The position numbers and the translations under genes are program-made. Of a stretch of 64,000 nt of DNA, positions 17,055 through 25,832 are shown one piece after another. The stretch spans positions 62,001-126,000 of the forward strand of contig NZ_CP036427.1 in NCBI RefSeq assembly GCF_007752535.1. The letters are read 5' to 3'. The first letter of the stretch is position 1; each line of letters opens with the position of its first letter. Origin of the DNA: Tautonia plasticadhaerens (GTDB taxonomy: Bacteria; Planctomycetota; Planctomycetia; Isosphaerales; Isosphaeraceae). The notes beneath the pieces were generated by a model. The model worked only from the letters and a program-made list of their open reading frames with translations, was not told the DNA's origin and searched no databases.

Positions 17055-17501
17055 TCAGCGCGAGGTGATCGGGATGTCGATACGGTTCTCGCTCTCGGCG
17101 GCGACCTCGATTCGCGGGGCACCGCCGCGGTTGAATCGCTCGGGGATGATGTCCTCGGTCTCCTCCATCGTCTCCCCGCAGAGGTCGGGGTGCTCGACGA
17201 CCCGGCCGGTCGGGCGGATCGCGTGGACCTCGACCAGGTAGGGGCCCGGTGTCGGCCCATCGGCGTGGGCGATGCGGAACTCGCCCTCCTCAATCTTGCC
17301 GCCGACCGTCGGGCCGTCGGCGAGGGGCAGCAGGGTGATGGCGGCGTCGTCGAGCGGCTGCCCGTCGAGGGTCACTCGGCCCGAGACGGCGAGCCGGCCC
17401 GGATCGCCGCCGCCGTCGCATCCCGGGCCCGTCACGCCCAACGCCGCCGCGGCGAGTAGGACGCCGAGGCCGGTCCGATGGCTCTTTCGTCCGGTGCGCA
17501 T
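17055..17501 (-). CDS. Small lipoprotein paired with DUF1559 protein 2
   Basis: A 148-residue protein with the signal GLGVLLAAAALGVTGPGC, Cys29 being a plausible lipidation site. The body VSGRVTLDGQPLDDAAITLL, GEFRIAHADGPTPGPYLVEV, DIIPERFNRG is the carboxypeptidase-regulatory-like partner seen after DUF1559 genes. Its ATG shares one base with the DUF1559 stop (TGATG), so the two are translated as a pair. The PERFN-type motif near the end is typical of the group. Function unknown. Confidence 0.8.
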   Translation of the reverse strand: MRTGRKSHRTGLGVLLAAAALGVTGPGCDGGGDPGRLAVSGRVTLDGQPLDDAAITLLPLADGPTVGGKIEEGEFRIAHADGPTPGPYLVEVHAIRPTGRVVEHPDLCGETMEETEDIIPERFNRGGAPRIEVAAESENRIDIPITSR

Positions 17502-18412
17502 CAGTACTGGTCTCCACTGATGACCTCGCCGCCGGCGCGGCTGCTCAGCGCCCGCCAGGTCGCCAGGTCGATGGCGTCCTTGATGAACCGGACGGAGCCG
17601 TCGGCGAGCAGGAGGTTGACGCCGCCGGGGTGCTGGCCCCGCGAGGCGATGTGGTGGGCCTGGCCCTGGCCGACGTTGCGGATGCACGGCGCCCCGATGT
17701 CCGGCCGGTCCCAGCAGGCCCCGTAGTCGCCGGCCGGGCTGTTGGGCCCCAGCCGGGTCGAGATCTGGTGCGAGGAGGGCTGGTCGCTCCAGATCCGGCC
17801 CCGGCGGTCGATGACGCTCACCGGCTGCCCCGGCGGGTGCGGCGCCTGGATCAGCTCGGCAATCAGGAACGTCTGGGTCGTGCCGTCGCGGATCTCGGCG
17901 AAGGTCGCGCCGTAGTTCAGGCCGAACGGCGCCGGCAGGACCTGATTGCCGTAGGTGTCCTGTCCCCAGTTGACGCCGTAGCTGCCCTTCACGTCGTCGA
18001 CGGAGCCGCCGTTGTTGGTGAAGACCTGCTGCTCGTCCGAGGGGCAGCTGAAGACCGAGACGATCGAGGCCCGGGTCGTCTCGTTCTCGACGCGCTGGAA
18101 GCTCAGGTCGTAGTTGTAGCTCTCGAAGAGGTTCCGCTGCTCCAGGAACGGCAGCAGCGAGGCGAGGAACGGCCGCCGGTATGCGCCGTTGGGGGTGGCC
18201 ACCTGCACCGAGCCCATGGGGAAGCGGCCCCACGTGTCATGGTAGTTGTGCAGGGCCAGCCCGATCTGCTTGAGGTTATTCGTGCACTGGGCCCGCCGCG
18301 CCGCCTCGCGGGCGCTCTGCACGGCGGGCAACAGCAGGGCAATCAGGACGCCGATGATGGCGATCACCACCAGCAGTTCGATCAGCGTGAAGCCGCGACA
18401 AGTCCGTCGCAT
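17501..18412 (-). CDS. DUF1559 prepilin-like surface protein 2
   Basis: A 303-residue protein starting [16 protein letters not shown] after GGAGG. It has the prepilin cleavage/methylation N-terminus, [20 protein letters not shown], and the H-x9-DG motif in [16 protein letters not shown], and it ends [10 protein letters not shown]. It is shorter than DUF1559 protein 1 and has its lipoprotein partner downstream rather than upstream. It stands between two sulfatase genes, so a display or scaffold role for polysaccharide breakdown is conceivable but only inferred from position. Confidence 0.9.
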   Translation of the reverse strand: MRRTCRGFTLIELLVVIAIIGVLIALLLPAVQSAREAARRAQCTNNLKQIGLALHNYHDTWGRFPMGSVQVATPNGAYRRPFLASLLPFLEQRNLFESYNYDLSFQRVENETTRASIVSVFSCPSDEQQVFTNNGGSVDDVKGSYGVNWGQDTYGNQVLPAPFGLNYGATFAEIRDGTTQTFLIAELIQAPHPPGQPVSVIDRRGRIWSDQPSSHQISTRLGPNSPAGDYGACWDRPDIGAPCIRNVGQGQAHHIASRGQHPGGVNLLLADGSVRFIKDAIDLATWRALSSRAGGEVISGDQY

Positions 18413-18498
18413 CGGAGATCCTCCGGGAAATCAGGGGAGAAGGAGGGCGGGGCCGCTATGGGCCGCCGCCCGCATCGACCCGGGTCGGGGCCTCGGGC

Positions 18499-20328
18499 TC
18501 ACCGGAGCCCGGCCCCGGGGGCCGAGGCCGTCAACGGCCCCGGCACCACCCGGCGGAAGGTCACGAGGTCGGCCAGCGGCCCGTCGCCGGGGGCGAAGGC
18601 CGTCGGCCGGGCCCCATTGGGGCCGCCGGCGCGGACGGTGAAGGCCTCGCCGTCGAGCCGATAGATCGACGGCACCGGGGGCAGGGGCAGCCCCGCGCCG
18701 GTCCGGAAGCCGACCCAGTCGAGGGCCGGCGGGTCGGCCGTCGCGTCGACGACGACCGAGCCGACGGCCCGGATCGTCAGGCCCTCGGGCGTCTCGACGC
18801 GGAACGAGGCACGGTCGTTGACGACCTCCCACTCGACGACCGTCCCCCCGCCGGGGCCGGTCGAGGCCGACCAGCGGCCTTGCAAGGCGGCCAGGTCGCC
18901 CGAGACGGGCGTCGCAGGGGGCTTGCCCCCCGACGACGCACGCCGGGGCGACCGCTGGTGCCCGAGGAGCCCGGGGGCCTTCGCATAGGGGCGGCGATCC
19001 GACCCGGTCAAGCCGCCCGGCCCGGGCCGATCGAGCAGCTCGCGCCCCAGCCGGGCGACATCCCCGGGCCGATCGGCGGACAGGTCGCGGCGCTCGCCGG
19101 GGTCGGCGGCCACGTCGAACAGGGCGGGTGTCCCCCGGTCGACCACCAGCTTCAGGTCGCCCCGCAGGGCCGCCCGCTGGTCCGCACCCTCGTCTCGCCA
19201 TTCCCAGGTCAGCGTCCGATCGGGCCCGGGGCCGACGCCGGCCCAGCTCGGCAGGAGATCGACCCCCTCGACGCCCCAGGACGGATCGGGCTCCCCCCCG
19301 GCGGCGGCCAGCGCCGTCGGCAGCAGGTCGGCCTGCACCCCGACGGCCTCCGAGACGGCCCCCGTCGGGATCCGCCCCGGCCACGAGACCACCGTCGGCA
19401 CCCGGATGCCCCCCTCCCACAGCGTCCGCTTCTGGCCCCGCAGCGGCCCGTTGCTGCCCAGCGCGGCGCTGGCCCCGAGGTTGGCCTCCTCGAACGTCGC
19501 CCCGTTGTCGCTGGTGAAGACGACCAGCGTCCGGCCCGACAGCCCGTGCCCTTCCAGCGCGTCGAGGACCCGCCCGACGTTGCGGTCGAGCCGCGTGACC
19601 ATGCCGGCATAGTGGGCGTTGTGCGGTCGGCCCGGCTCGGATTCCGGCAGCCGTCCCCGATGCCGGTCGACCTCCTCGGCCGGGGCGACGATCGCGTGGT
19701 GCGGCGCCGTGCAGGCCAGCACCAGCAGGAAGGGGCCGGACCGGTGCCGGCCGATGAAGTCGACCGCCCGGTCGGTGAACAGGTCGTCGGCGTAGCCGGC
19801 CGACGGGACACGGTCGCGGCCGTCCCAGAGCGAGGCCGGGTACTTCTCCGCGGCGTGGTAGGGGTCGAGGAAGCCGAAGAAGGCGCCGAAGCCCTGGTCG
19901 AGCGGGTGGACGGCCTCGGCCTCGCCCGGCGCCGGGGCCCCGCGGTGCCACTTGCCGAAGAGGGCCGTGGCGTAGCCCCGATCGGCCAGGGCCTCGGCGA
20001 TCGTCACCTCGCCGGCCGGCAGGTCGTCGGCATTGCCGCGGACGCCGCAGCGGCCCGGGGACTTGCCGGTCATCAGCGCCGCCCGGCTCGGCCCGCAGAC
20101 GCAGGCGGAGGCATAGAACCGCCGCAGCACCATGCCTCGGGACGCCAGGGCGTCGAGGTGTGGCGTCGCCCACTCCGACCGGCCGTTGAAGCCGACGTCG
20201 CCGTGGCCGAGGTCGTCGGCCACGATGAGCACCACGTTCGGCCGCTCGTCCGGCCCGATCCCCCCGCCGTCCGCCGCCGGACTCGCCGCCACGAAAGTCG
20301 CCATCGCCAGGGCCGCAACCATCGCCAT
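18499..20328 (-). CDS. Sulfatase fused to a C-terminal TIGR03067-like domain
   Basis: A 609-residue protein. I place the start at MAMVAALAMATFVAAS because GGGAAGGGGG precedes it; a GTG 14 codons upstream is an alternative. The signal peptide covers ~20 residues. The formylglycine site is C78 in VCGPSRAALMTG. Metal and substrate residues lie in VLIVADDLGHGDVGF, GKWHRGAPAPG and VVFTSDNGATFEE, as in arylsulfatase A-like enzymes. From ~480, LQGRWSASTGPGGG, VVVDATADPPALDWVGF and SIYRLDGEAFTV form a beta-rich module like the planctomycete TIGR03067 domain, normally a separate protein. The added module may bind substrate or surface. Confidence 0.86.
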   Translation of the reverse strand: MAMVAALAMATFVAASPAADGGGIGPDERPNVVLIVADDLGHGDVGFNGRSEWATPHLDALASRGMVLRRFYASACVCGPSRAALMTGKSPGRCGVRGNADDLPAGEVTIAEALADRGYATALFGKWHRGAPAPGEAEAVHPLDQGFGAFFGFLDPYHAAEKYPASLWDGRDRVPSAGYADDLFTDRAVDFIGRHRSGPFLLVLACTAPHHAIVAPAEEVDRHRGRLPESEPGRPHNAHYAGMVTRLDRNVGRVLDALEGHGLSGRTLVVFTSDNGATFEEANLGASAALGSNGPLRGQKRTLWEGGIRVPTVVSWPGRIPTGAVSEAVGVQADLLPTALAAAGGEPDPSWGVEGVDLLPSWAGVGPGPDRTLTWEWRDEGADQRAALRGDLKLVVDRGTPALFDVAADPGERRDLSADRPGDVARLGRELLDRPGPGGLTGSDRRPYAKAPGLLGHQRSPRRASSGGKPPATPVSGDLAALQGRWSASTGPGGGTVVEWEVVNDRASFRVETPEGLTIRAVGSVVVDATADPPALDWVGFRTGAGLPLPPVPSIYRLDGEAFTVRAGGPNGARPTAFAPGDGPLADLVTFRRVVPGPLTASAPGAGLR

Positions 20329-20560
20329 CCCCCTTCCCGATCCCTTCCCAACCACGCCGGAACAGCTCACCGCCCGCCGATCCCGATGTCATGAGTCGGA
20401 CACCGCCGACCGCCCGCGAGGGGGACAAGCGGCCCGATCGGGCATGGCAAGGGGGGACGATGTCGTATGGCATCGGCTCCGGGCCCGCGGCCGCGGGCGA
20501 TCGTCCGGGGGAGTGGAGAGGGGCGGCTTGCCGACGCCCGCCGGCAGGTCGGCGGGCCGC

Positions 20561-20728
20561 TCACGGCAGGTCCTCGTCGGCGGGGAACTCGGCGACTATG
20601 TTCCGCTCGACCCAGCCGAGTACCAGGCACCGGGCCGCCTCAACCAGCCCGGCGACGCGGCGTCGGGCCTGACCCGTGAGGTCGAGGATGACGTCCACCG
20701 TGCTGGCCTCCGGGGCCTCAAGGGGCAT
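20561..20728 (-). CDS. Possible small protein, 55 residues
   Basis: The frame MPLEAPEASTVDVIL... ending in AEFPADEDLP shows strong G/C third positions like the real genes around it. It is probably a single helix pair (VILDLTGQARRRVAGLVEAA, then VLGWVERNIV). No good ribosome binding site is visible and I do not recognise a family. The surrounding spacer 20329-20880 otherwise shows nothing. Confidence 0.35.
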   Translation of the reverse strand: MPLEAPEASTVDVILDLTGQARRRVAGLVEAARCLVLGWVERNIVAEFPADEDLP

Positions 20729-20880
20729 GGATCGTCCGGCGTGTTCCCCCCGGCCGAGTCGGCCCGGGGGGCGACCCGGCACGGAGGATGAGTAGGGCAA
20801 GGGGCGGACCACGCCGGGATTGGGCGTGATTCCCGGGAAATGTCCGTGTTATGCTCTCCTTCGAGGGTGGACAGCCGGGA

Positions 20881-20902
20881 AATCCGCGAAATGAAACGGA
20901 TT
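20881..20902 (+). promoter_or_regulatory. Inverted-repeat motif AATCCG-CGAAATGAAA-CGGATT
   Basis: This is the second copy of the motif at 14214-14235. Arms extend imperfectly to GGGAAATCCG and CGGATTTTCCC. It ends 15 bp before the activator ATG (20918), so it would lie in the leader or core promoter and could be the activator's own control site. Confidence 0.5.
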
Positions 20903-20917
20903 TTCCCAGGATATCCC

Positions 20918-22531
20918 ATGGATAATCCGTCATATCCCACGGGGACACGGCCTGTGGAGCGTCACGCCACCCTGCTGCTGGAGATCTGGCGCGAGGTCTG
21001 CCGCCACCTGCAGATCCCCGAGTCGGTCGAGCTGATCGCCCCGCTGCTGGCGAGGCGGCTGCCGGCCGACCTGGCCCTGGTCCGCCGCATCGACGCGGCC
21101 GGCGGCGTCGTCGAGACGGTCGCCCTGGGCCACTGCCGCCCCGGCCCCGCCCCGTCGCGGGCCCGCAGCGAGCTGACCCCCGAGGCGATGCAGCGGCTGA
21201 TCGCCTGGTGCCACCGCCGCCAGGTCCTCCGCCTGGCCGACCGCTCCGCCACGGCCGAGCCCCCCGGCATCCTGCCCGAGGGGACCGACGGCGAGGTGCT
21301 CGCCGGCCCGCTCCTCGCGGCCGACGGGCCGGCCGGGGTCCTGCTGCTCACCGCCCGGCCGCCACGCCAGTTCCGGGACGAGCACGCCGAGCTGCTGGCC
21401 GCCCTGCTCGACCCCTTCGCCGTCGCCCTGGACAACGACCGCCGCCTCCGGGAGCTGACCTCGCTCCGCGAGGCCGTCGAGGCCGAGAACCGCTCGCTGC
21501 TGACCAAGCTCGGCCGCCTGGACATCAGCGACTCGATCGTCGGCGCCGAGACGGGCCTACGCGAGGTCATGGAGCAGGTCGCCCGCGTCGCCCCCTCCGA
21601 CGCCCCGGTCCTGGTCCTGGGCGAGACCGGCTCGGGCAAGGAGGTGGTGGCCCGCGCCGTCCACACCCGATCGCGGCGGGCGCGCGGGCCGTTCCTGCGA
21701 ATCAATTGCGGGGCGATCCCGCCGGAGCTGGTCGACTCGGAGCTCTTCGGCCACGAGAAGGGCAGCTTCACCGGCGCCGTGGCCGAGCGCAAGGGCTGGT
21801 TCGAGCGGGCCGACACCGGGACGCTCTTCCTGGACGAGGTGGGGGAGCTTCCCCCGGCGGCGCAGGTCCGGCTGCTTCGGGTCCTGCAGGATGGCCAGCT
21901 CGAGCGCGTCGGCGGCGAGCGGCCGGTGTCGGTCGACGTCCGGATCGTGGCGGCGACGCACCGCGACCTGGAGGCGATGGTCGGCGACGGCCGGTTCCGC
22001 CAGGACCTCTGGTACCGGATCGCCGTCTTCCCGATCCGGCTGCCCCCCCTGCGCGAGCGGCCGGCGGATGTCCCGGCCCTGGCGGCGCACTTCGCGCTGC
22101 GGTCGTCCAGACGGCTGGGGATGCCCCCCCTGGCGCCGACGGCCGAGGACGTCGGCCTGCTGGTGACCTACCCCTGGCCGGGGAACGTCCGCGAGCTGGC
22201 GGCGGTGATCGAGCGGGCTGCGATCCTCGGCGACGGCGAGCGGCTGGAGGTCGCCCTCGCCCTGGGCACGCCCAGGCCGCCCGCCGCGGCCCCCGGCCCG
22301 ATGGCCCTGCCCCTATCTCGGCCCGGCGGGGAGGAGGACGGGTTCGTGCCCCTGGAGGCGGCGATGGCCCGGCACATCGAGGCGGCCCTGGTCCGGGCCC
22401 GGGGCCGGGTCGAGGGCCGGCGTGGGGCGGCGGCCCTGCTGGGGATCAACCCGCACACGCTGCGCTCGCGGATGCGCAAGCTCGGCGTGGACTGGAAGCG
22501 TCTCCGCCGCGAGGTCGGGGCGGCCGAGTGA
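20918..22531 (+). CDS. Sigma-54-dependent transcriptional activator (GAF-AAA+-Fis)
   Basis: A 537-residue enhancer-binding protein, started at MDNPSYPTG with AGGA 7 bases upstream. Residues ~15-190 look like a GAF-type sensor without a receiver domain. The AAA+ domain has Walker A GETGSGKE (235-242), a GSFTGA loop at 282-287 in place of the usual GAFTGA that contacts sigma-54, Walker B TLFLDEVGEL, the arginine-rich RFRQDLWYRI and YPWPGNVREL. A Fis-type helix-turn-helix closes it (RRGAAALLGINPHTLRSRM). The order resembles FhlA/NorR-type activators that sense a small ligand. The porin gene downstream is a possible target, but no clear -24/-12 promoter was found there. Confidence 0.88.
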   Translation: MDNPSYPTGTRPVERHATLLLEIWREVCRHLQIPESVELIAPLLARRLPADLALVRRIDAAGGVVETVALGHCRPGPAPSRARSELTPEAMQRLIAWCHRRQVLRLADRSATAEPPGILPEGTDGEVLAGPLLAADGPAGVLLLTARPPRQFRDEHAELLAALLDPFAVALDNDRRLRELTSLREAVEAENRSLLTKLGRLDISDSIVGAETGLREVMEQVARVAPSDAPVLVLGETGSGKEVVARAVHTRSRRARGPFLRINCGAIPPELVDSELFGHEKGSFTGAVAERKGWFERADTGTLFLDEVGELPPAAQVRLLRVLQDGQLERVGGERPVSVDVRIVAATHRDLEAMVGDGRFRQDLWYRIAVFPIRLPPLRERPADVPALAAHFALRSSRRLGMPPLAPTAEDVGLLVTYPWPGNVRELAAVIERAAILGDGERLEVALALGTPRPPAAAPGPMALPLSRPGGEEDGFVPLEAAMARHIEAALVRARGRVEGRRGAAALLGINPHTLRSRMRKLGVDWKRLRREVGAAE

Positions 22532-22803
22532 CGGGGGATCGCGCCCGGCGGCCCCGCCCCCGGAACGCCGAGGGCCCCGGGGTCTGCTCCGCGATCGCCC
22601 CCGGCCGAGGATCTGAGTCGATGGGCGCGGATCCTCGAGGCATCCCCCGGAATCGTCGGCGTCCACAGCCCCGTCGCTCGATTGGGCTGAGGGGTGGGCC
22701 GCCGCCGATTCGCCAGCCCCCCTAAAGGGCACGACCCGCACATCCGATACTACCCTTGTGCCCCGAGTGGAGCGGCCTGGACTGTCGGCGTCCGAGGACG
22801 GAC

Positions 22804-24417
22804 ATGAAGCGGCGATTCCTGGCAATGTCGCTCGTCCTGGCGCTAGCGACGGGCCCTGACGCCGCATCCGGGCAGAAGCCGACCCTGTCGGCGACCGCCC
22901 CGTTTCCTCCCCCGACCCCCGCAGCGGATCCGATCGATCGGTTGGCGGCCATCGAGGCGCGGCTCGAGGCGCTGGAGGAGCGGAACCGGCGGCTCGAGCA
23001 GGAGAACCGGGCGCTCCGCGAGCGGCTCGATGCTTCGCCAGTGAAGCCGGCCGACGCCCCCCCGGCGGACGCGGCGGGGGTGGCCAATCCGACGGATGCT
23101 GGCGAGTCGAGGCCCGGCACCTCGTTCTCGGCCAACGCCGATTCGCCGGTCCCCAGCTATGCCGGCGTGACGCCGAGTCGCCCGAGCGGGCGGATCCCGC
23201 TCCTCGGCGGCTTCGGCCAGGGCTTCGTCTTCGAGAGCGAGGACGAGGAGTTCCAGCTCCAGGTCCACATCGAGAGCCAGACCGACTACCGCGCCTTCGA
23301 CCCCGGTGGCGAGCTGTTCGCCCGAGACGGCATCTACGCCCCCCGCAATCGCCTCTTCTTCGGCGGGAGGGCCACCCGGGGCGTCGAGTACCTCGTCTCG
23401 ATCAACCGCGGGTTCGGCGCCCTGGACCTGCTCGACGCCTACCTCAACTTCCGCCGCGACGACCGCCTGCAGCTCAAGGTCGGCCGCTTCATGACGCCGT
23501 TCAACTACGAGCAGTTCGCCATCCAGAACATGTGGCTGATCGCCCCCGAGCGGTCCCTCTTCACCACGAACCTCGGCCTCAACCGACAGCTCGGCGCCAT
23601 GCTCTGGGGCTCCCTGCTGGACGAGCGGCTCGACTACGCCGTCGGCGTCTTCGACGGCCCCCGGAATTCGTACGAGGATTTCAACGACTCCAAGGACGTG
23701 ATGGCGTACCTCAACGCCCGACCCTTCCAGGAGACGGCCGAGGGCAACCCGCTCCGCCTCCTGAACCTCGGCGGCTCGTTCGCCTACGGGGCCCAGGACA
23801 ACGCCGCGTTCCTCCCCCGCTCGTTCCGACTGGCGACCAACGCCTCGAACGCCGGCACGGCCGACCGCGCCGCGCCGCCGTTCCTGATCTTCGACGACGA
23901 GGTGATCGAGCGTGGCCAGCGCACCTTCTGGTCGGCCCACCTCGCGTATTTCTACCGGTCGCTCTCGCTCCTCGCCGAGTACAACGGCTCGATCCAGCGC
24001 TACGCGCGCACCGTCGCCACGCCCGAATCGACGGTGCTCCCCGCCTCCGGCTACTCCGTCTCCGCCGGCTACTTCCTGACCGGCGAGCAGGTCGAGCGCC
24101 GAACCGTCGTCGAGCCGCTTCGACCCTTCCGGCTCCGCCGGGGCGAGTTCGGCCCGGGTGCCATCGAGCTGATCGGCCGCTATAGCGCCTTCGACATCGA
24201 CTCGGGGCTCTTCGACGCCGGGCTCGCCGACCGGGCCCTCTGGAGCAATCGCGCCTGGGTCACCAACCTCGGGGTGAACTGGTACCCGAACAAGTTCGTC
24301 AAGGTCTATCTCGACTGGCAGCACGGCGAGTTCGGCGATCCCGTCTTCTTCGCATTGCCTGATCGCCATGCCCTGACCAACGAGATGCTCTGGCTTCGGG
24401 TCCAGTTCTACTACTGA
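22804..24417 (+). CDS. Phosphate-selective porin O/P-family outer-membrane porin
   Basis: A 537-residue protein. Signal peptide MKRRFLAMSLVLALATGPDA is followed by a coiled-coil stretch at ~45-75 (LAAIEARLEALEERNRRLEQ), typical of outer-membrane proteins anchored to peptidoglycan, and then by the OprO/OprP beta-barrel: NRLFFGGRATRGVEYLVSIN, LKVGRFMTPFNYEQF, NLGLNRQLGAMLWG. It ends WLRVQFYY with the aromatic C-terminus expected for barrel assembly. The start is the ATG at 22804, with GAGG upstream. The substrate could be phosphate or another anion. A GGGCAC/GTGCCC inverted repeat lies just upstream (~22725-22763). Confidence 0.85.
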   Translation: MKRRFLAMSLVLALATGPDAASGQKPTLSATAPFPPPTPAADPIDRLAAIEARLEALEERNRRLEQENRALRERLDASPVKPADAPPADAAGVANPTDAGESRPGTSFSANADSPVPSYAGVTPSRPSGRIPLLGGFGQGFVFESEDEEFQLQVHIESQTDYRAFDPGGELFARDGIYAPRNRLFFGGRATRGVEYLVSINRGFGALDLLDAYLNFRRDDRLQLKVGRFMTPFNYEQFAIQNMWLIAPERSLFTTNLGLNRQLGAMLWGSLLDERLDYAVGVFDGPRNSYEDFNDSKDVMAYLNARPFQETAEGNPLRLLNLGGSFAYGAQDNAAFLPRSFRLATNASNAGTADRAAPPFLIFDDEVIERGQRTFWSAHLAYFYRSLSLLAEYNGSIQRYARTVATPESTVLPASGYSVSAGYFLTGEQVERRTVVEPLRPFRLRRGEFGPGAIELIGRYSAFDIDSGLFDAGLADRALWSNRAWVTNLGVNWYPNKFVKVYLDWQHGEFGDPVFFALPDRHALTNEMLWLRVQFYY

Positions 24418-24712
24418 GCCGTCGATGGCGCCGAAATTGTCGTCCTGGCACAGGGAGCCGCGGAGCAGCATACACACCTCGACGAGGCGAAGGTCGTCCC
24501 TGCGCGATCCTGGAGTAAGACGAGGACGACCGAGCCCCGGAGCCAGTCGCGCGAGGACGGCCCTTGGATGACTTGGCCGAGGAGTGCGCCTTTGTGGGCA
24601 GGGAGCGAATCGTCTCGGCATGGCCCCGACGACCACCACACCGTCGGTCGGTGACCGAGCCGAGGCGCGTTGTCGCCCTGCGACCGCGGCGGGGCAGGGG
24701 GGCGGACTCCGT
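24418..24712. other. Spacer between porin and TA module 2
   Basis: The porin and the minus-strand antitoxin converge here. No gene or clear terminator hairpin was seen in these 295 bp. Confidence 0.5.
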
Positions 24713-25141
24713 TCAGCCTGTCAGCTCGCCTCCGCCGACTCCCTCGGCCACCCGACGCCTCCAGTGATCCGGCGCCGCCTCGATCTCGTCCATGAACCGC
24801 CGCGCCACCCCGCTCGGCGGTCGCACCCCCTGCTCCCACGACCGTACCGTGTTCGCGTCCACCCCCAGGAACCCGGCGAACACCGCCTGGCTCATCCCCA
24901 GCAGCCCGCGCACACGCCGCACGTCGTCTGGGCCATACGACCGCGGCGTGAAGTCCACCTTGTACGTCCGCACGGTGAACCGGCGCTCCGTCGGCTCCCC
25001 CGAGCTCATCGCCTCGATCGCCTCCTCGAAGGCGGCCACGATCTTCGTCCCGGCCGGCGACAGCTCACTGCCCGCCGCCCCTCCCGCGCCCTTCCGGCGA
25101 CCGGCCGCCCGCTTCGTCTTCGCCCCGCTCGCCTTAGCCAT
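24713..25141 (-). CDS. XRE-family antitoxin, module 2
   Basis: A 142-residue protein starting MAKASGAKTKRAAGRRKG. A basic, alanine-rich N-terminus is followed by the neck FEEAIEAMSSGEPTERRFTV and a helix-turn-helix (VRGLLGMSQAVFAGFLGVDA followed by NTVRSWEQGVRPP), then SGVARRFMDEIEAAPDHW. This is the layout of NadS/HigA-type antitoxins encoded after a RelE-type toxin. Its start overlaps the original toxin stop by several bases. The frame is intact while the toxin frame is not. Confidence 0.85.
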   Translation of the reverse strand: MAKASGAKTKRAAGRRKGAGGAAGSELSPAGTKIVAAFEEAIEAMSSGEPTERRFTVRTYKVDFTPRSYGPDDVRRVRGLLGMSQAVFAGFLGVDANTVRSWEQGVRPPSGVARRFMDEIEAAPDHWRRRVAEGVGGGELTG

Positions 25142-25542
25142 CGCCCTTCCTCCGGCGCCGTCCCCGGGCCGGAGGCCGTCCCCGGGCTGCCTCCCGCCGC
25201 AACTCGACACGGCCCCCCCCAGCACGGCCGCCACCGCTTCTCGGTCCGCCGCGCTGAGGTCGTGCCGAAGACGACCACCATCGCCACCGTCCCTTGCTCC
25301 GGGAAGTCCGCGTAGCAGACCCGGTGGGCCCCCGACTTGCCCCGGCCGGCCCGCGGGCCGGCGAAGCGAAGCTTCCGCAGGCCGTCGGTCCCGCGGATCA
25401 CCGGCGCCCGGGTCGGGTCGGCGAGGATCTCCAGCTCCAGTGCCCGGAGATCGTCCCCGTCCAGGCCGAGGCGTTCCCAGTCGCGCGTGAAGGCCGGGAG
25501 GCGGACGAAGCGCGGCCAGTGTTCGGGCTCGAAGCGATCCAC
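25134..25542 (-). pseudogene. RelE/HigB-type toxin, module 2, frameshifted
   Basis: The start is GTG with GGAGGAG upstream. VRLPAFTRDWERLGLDGDDL, ALELEILADPTRAPVIRGT, GLRKLRFAGPR, GKSGAHRVCYADFPEQGTVA is the N-terminal two thirds of a RelE/ParE-superfamily toxin. After VVVFGTTS the expected continuation DLSAADREAVAAVLGG lies in another frame, and a basic tail RVELRREAARGRPPARGRRR, ending in TAA at 25134, lies in the third frame. So two frame changes are needed, one near 25260 and one in a run of eight G/C at 25213-25220. The restored stop would overlap the antitoxin ATG, as expected for the family. The toxin is inactive unless the homopolymer indel is a sequencing error and the other is bypassed. 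Confidence 0.78.
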
Positions 25543-25805
25543 CGGCTCCTCCCGGGACGAGGTCGGGCCTCGGACGGGGGAAATTCTACCACCGGGTGGC
25601 AGGAATTCCCGGGGGCGCCATGATCCGGAGGAGGCATTGAGTGCACCTCCGGTGCGAGGAGACGCAGCCGCCGGGTGACTCGCGGGGGGGCGGGCTCGAC
25701 GCTTCTCGTCGTGGTGCCGGCGGATCCGTCAGGACCGACGACGGGTGACCCGCCGTCGATCCGTGACCCCTCCGAGCCGAGGCTTCCCGCGGGATCGACG
25801 CCCGG

Positions 25806-25832
25806 TGTGTCGATGGGGGCGGATCACGCAGT
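25806..25832 (+). repeat. Short GC-rich interspersed repeat, copy 3 of 3
   Basis: GTGTGTCGATGGGGGCGGAT followed by CACGCAG matches the copies at 1403 and 7964. It overlaps the last codons of the c-di-GMP regulator (stop 25824-25826), so the gene's C-terminal tail is partly repeat-derived. Confidence 0.4.

Noticed and set aside
22690-22803. Sigma-54 promoter for the porin
   Set aside because: GGGCAC is present but no GG-N10-GC spacing could be found in the leader.
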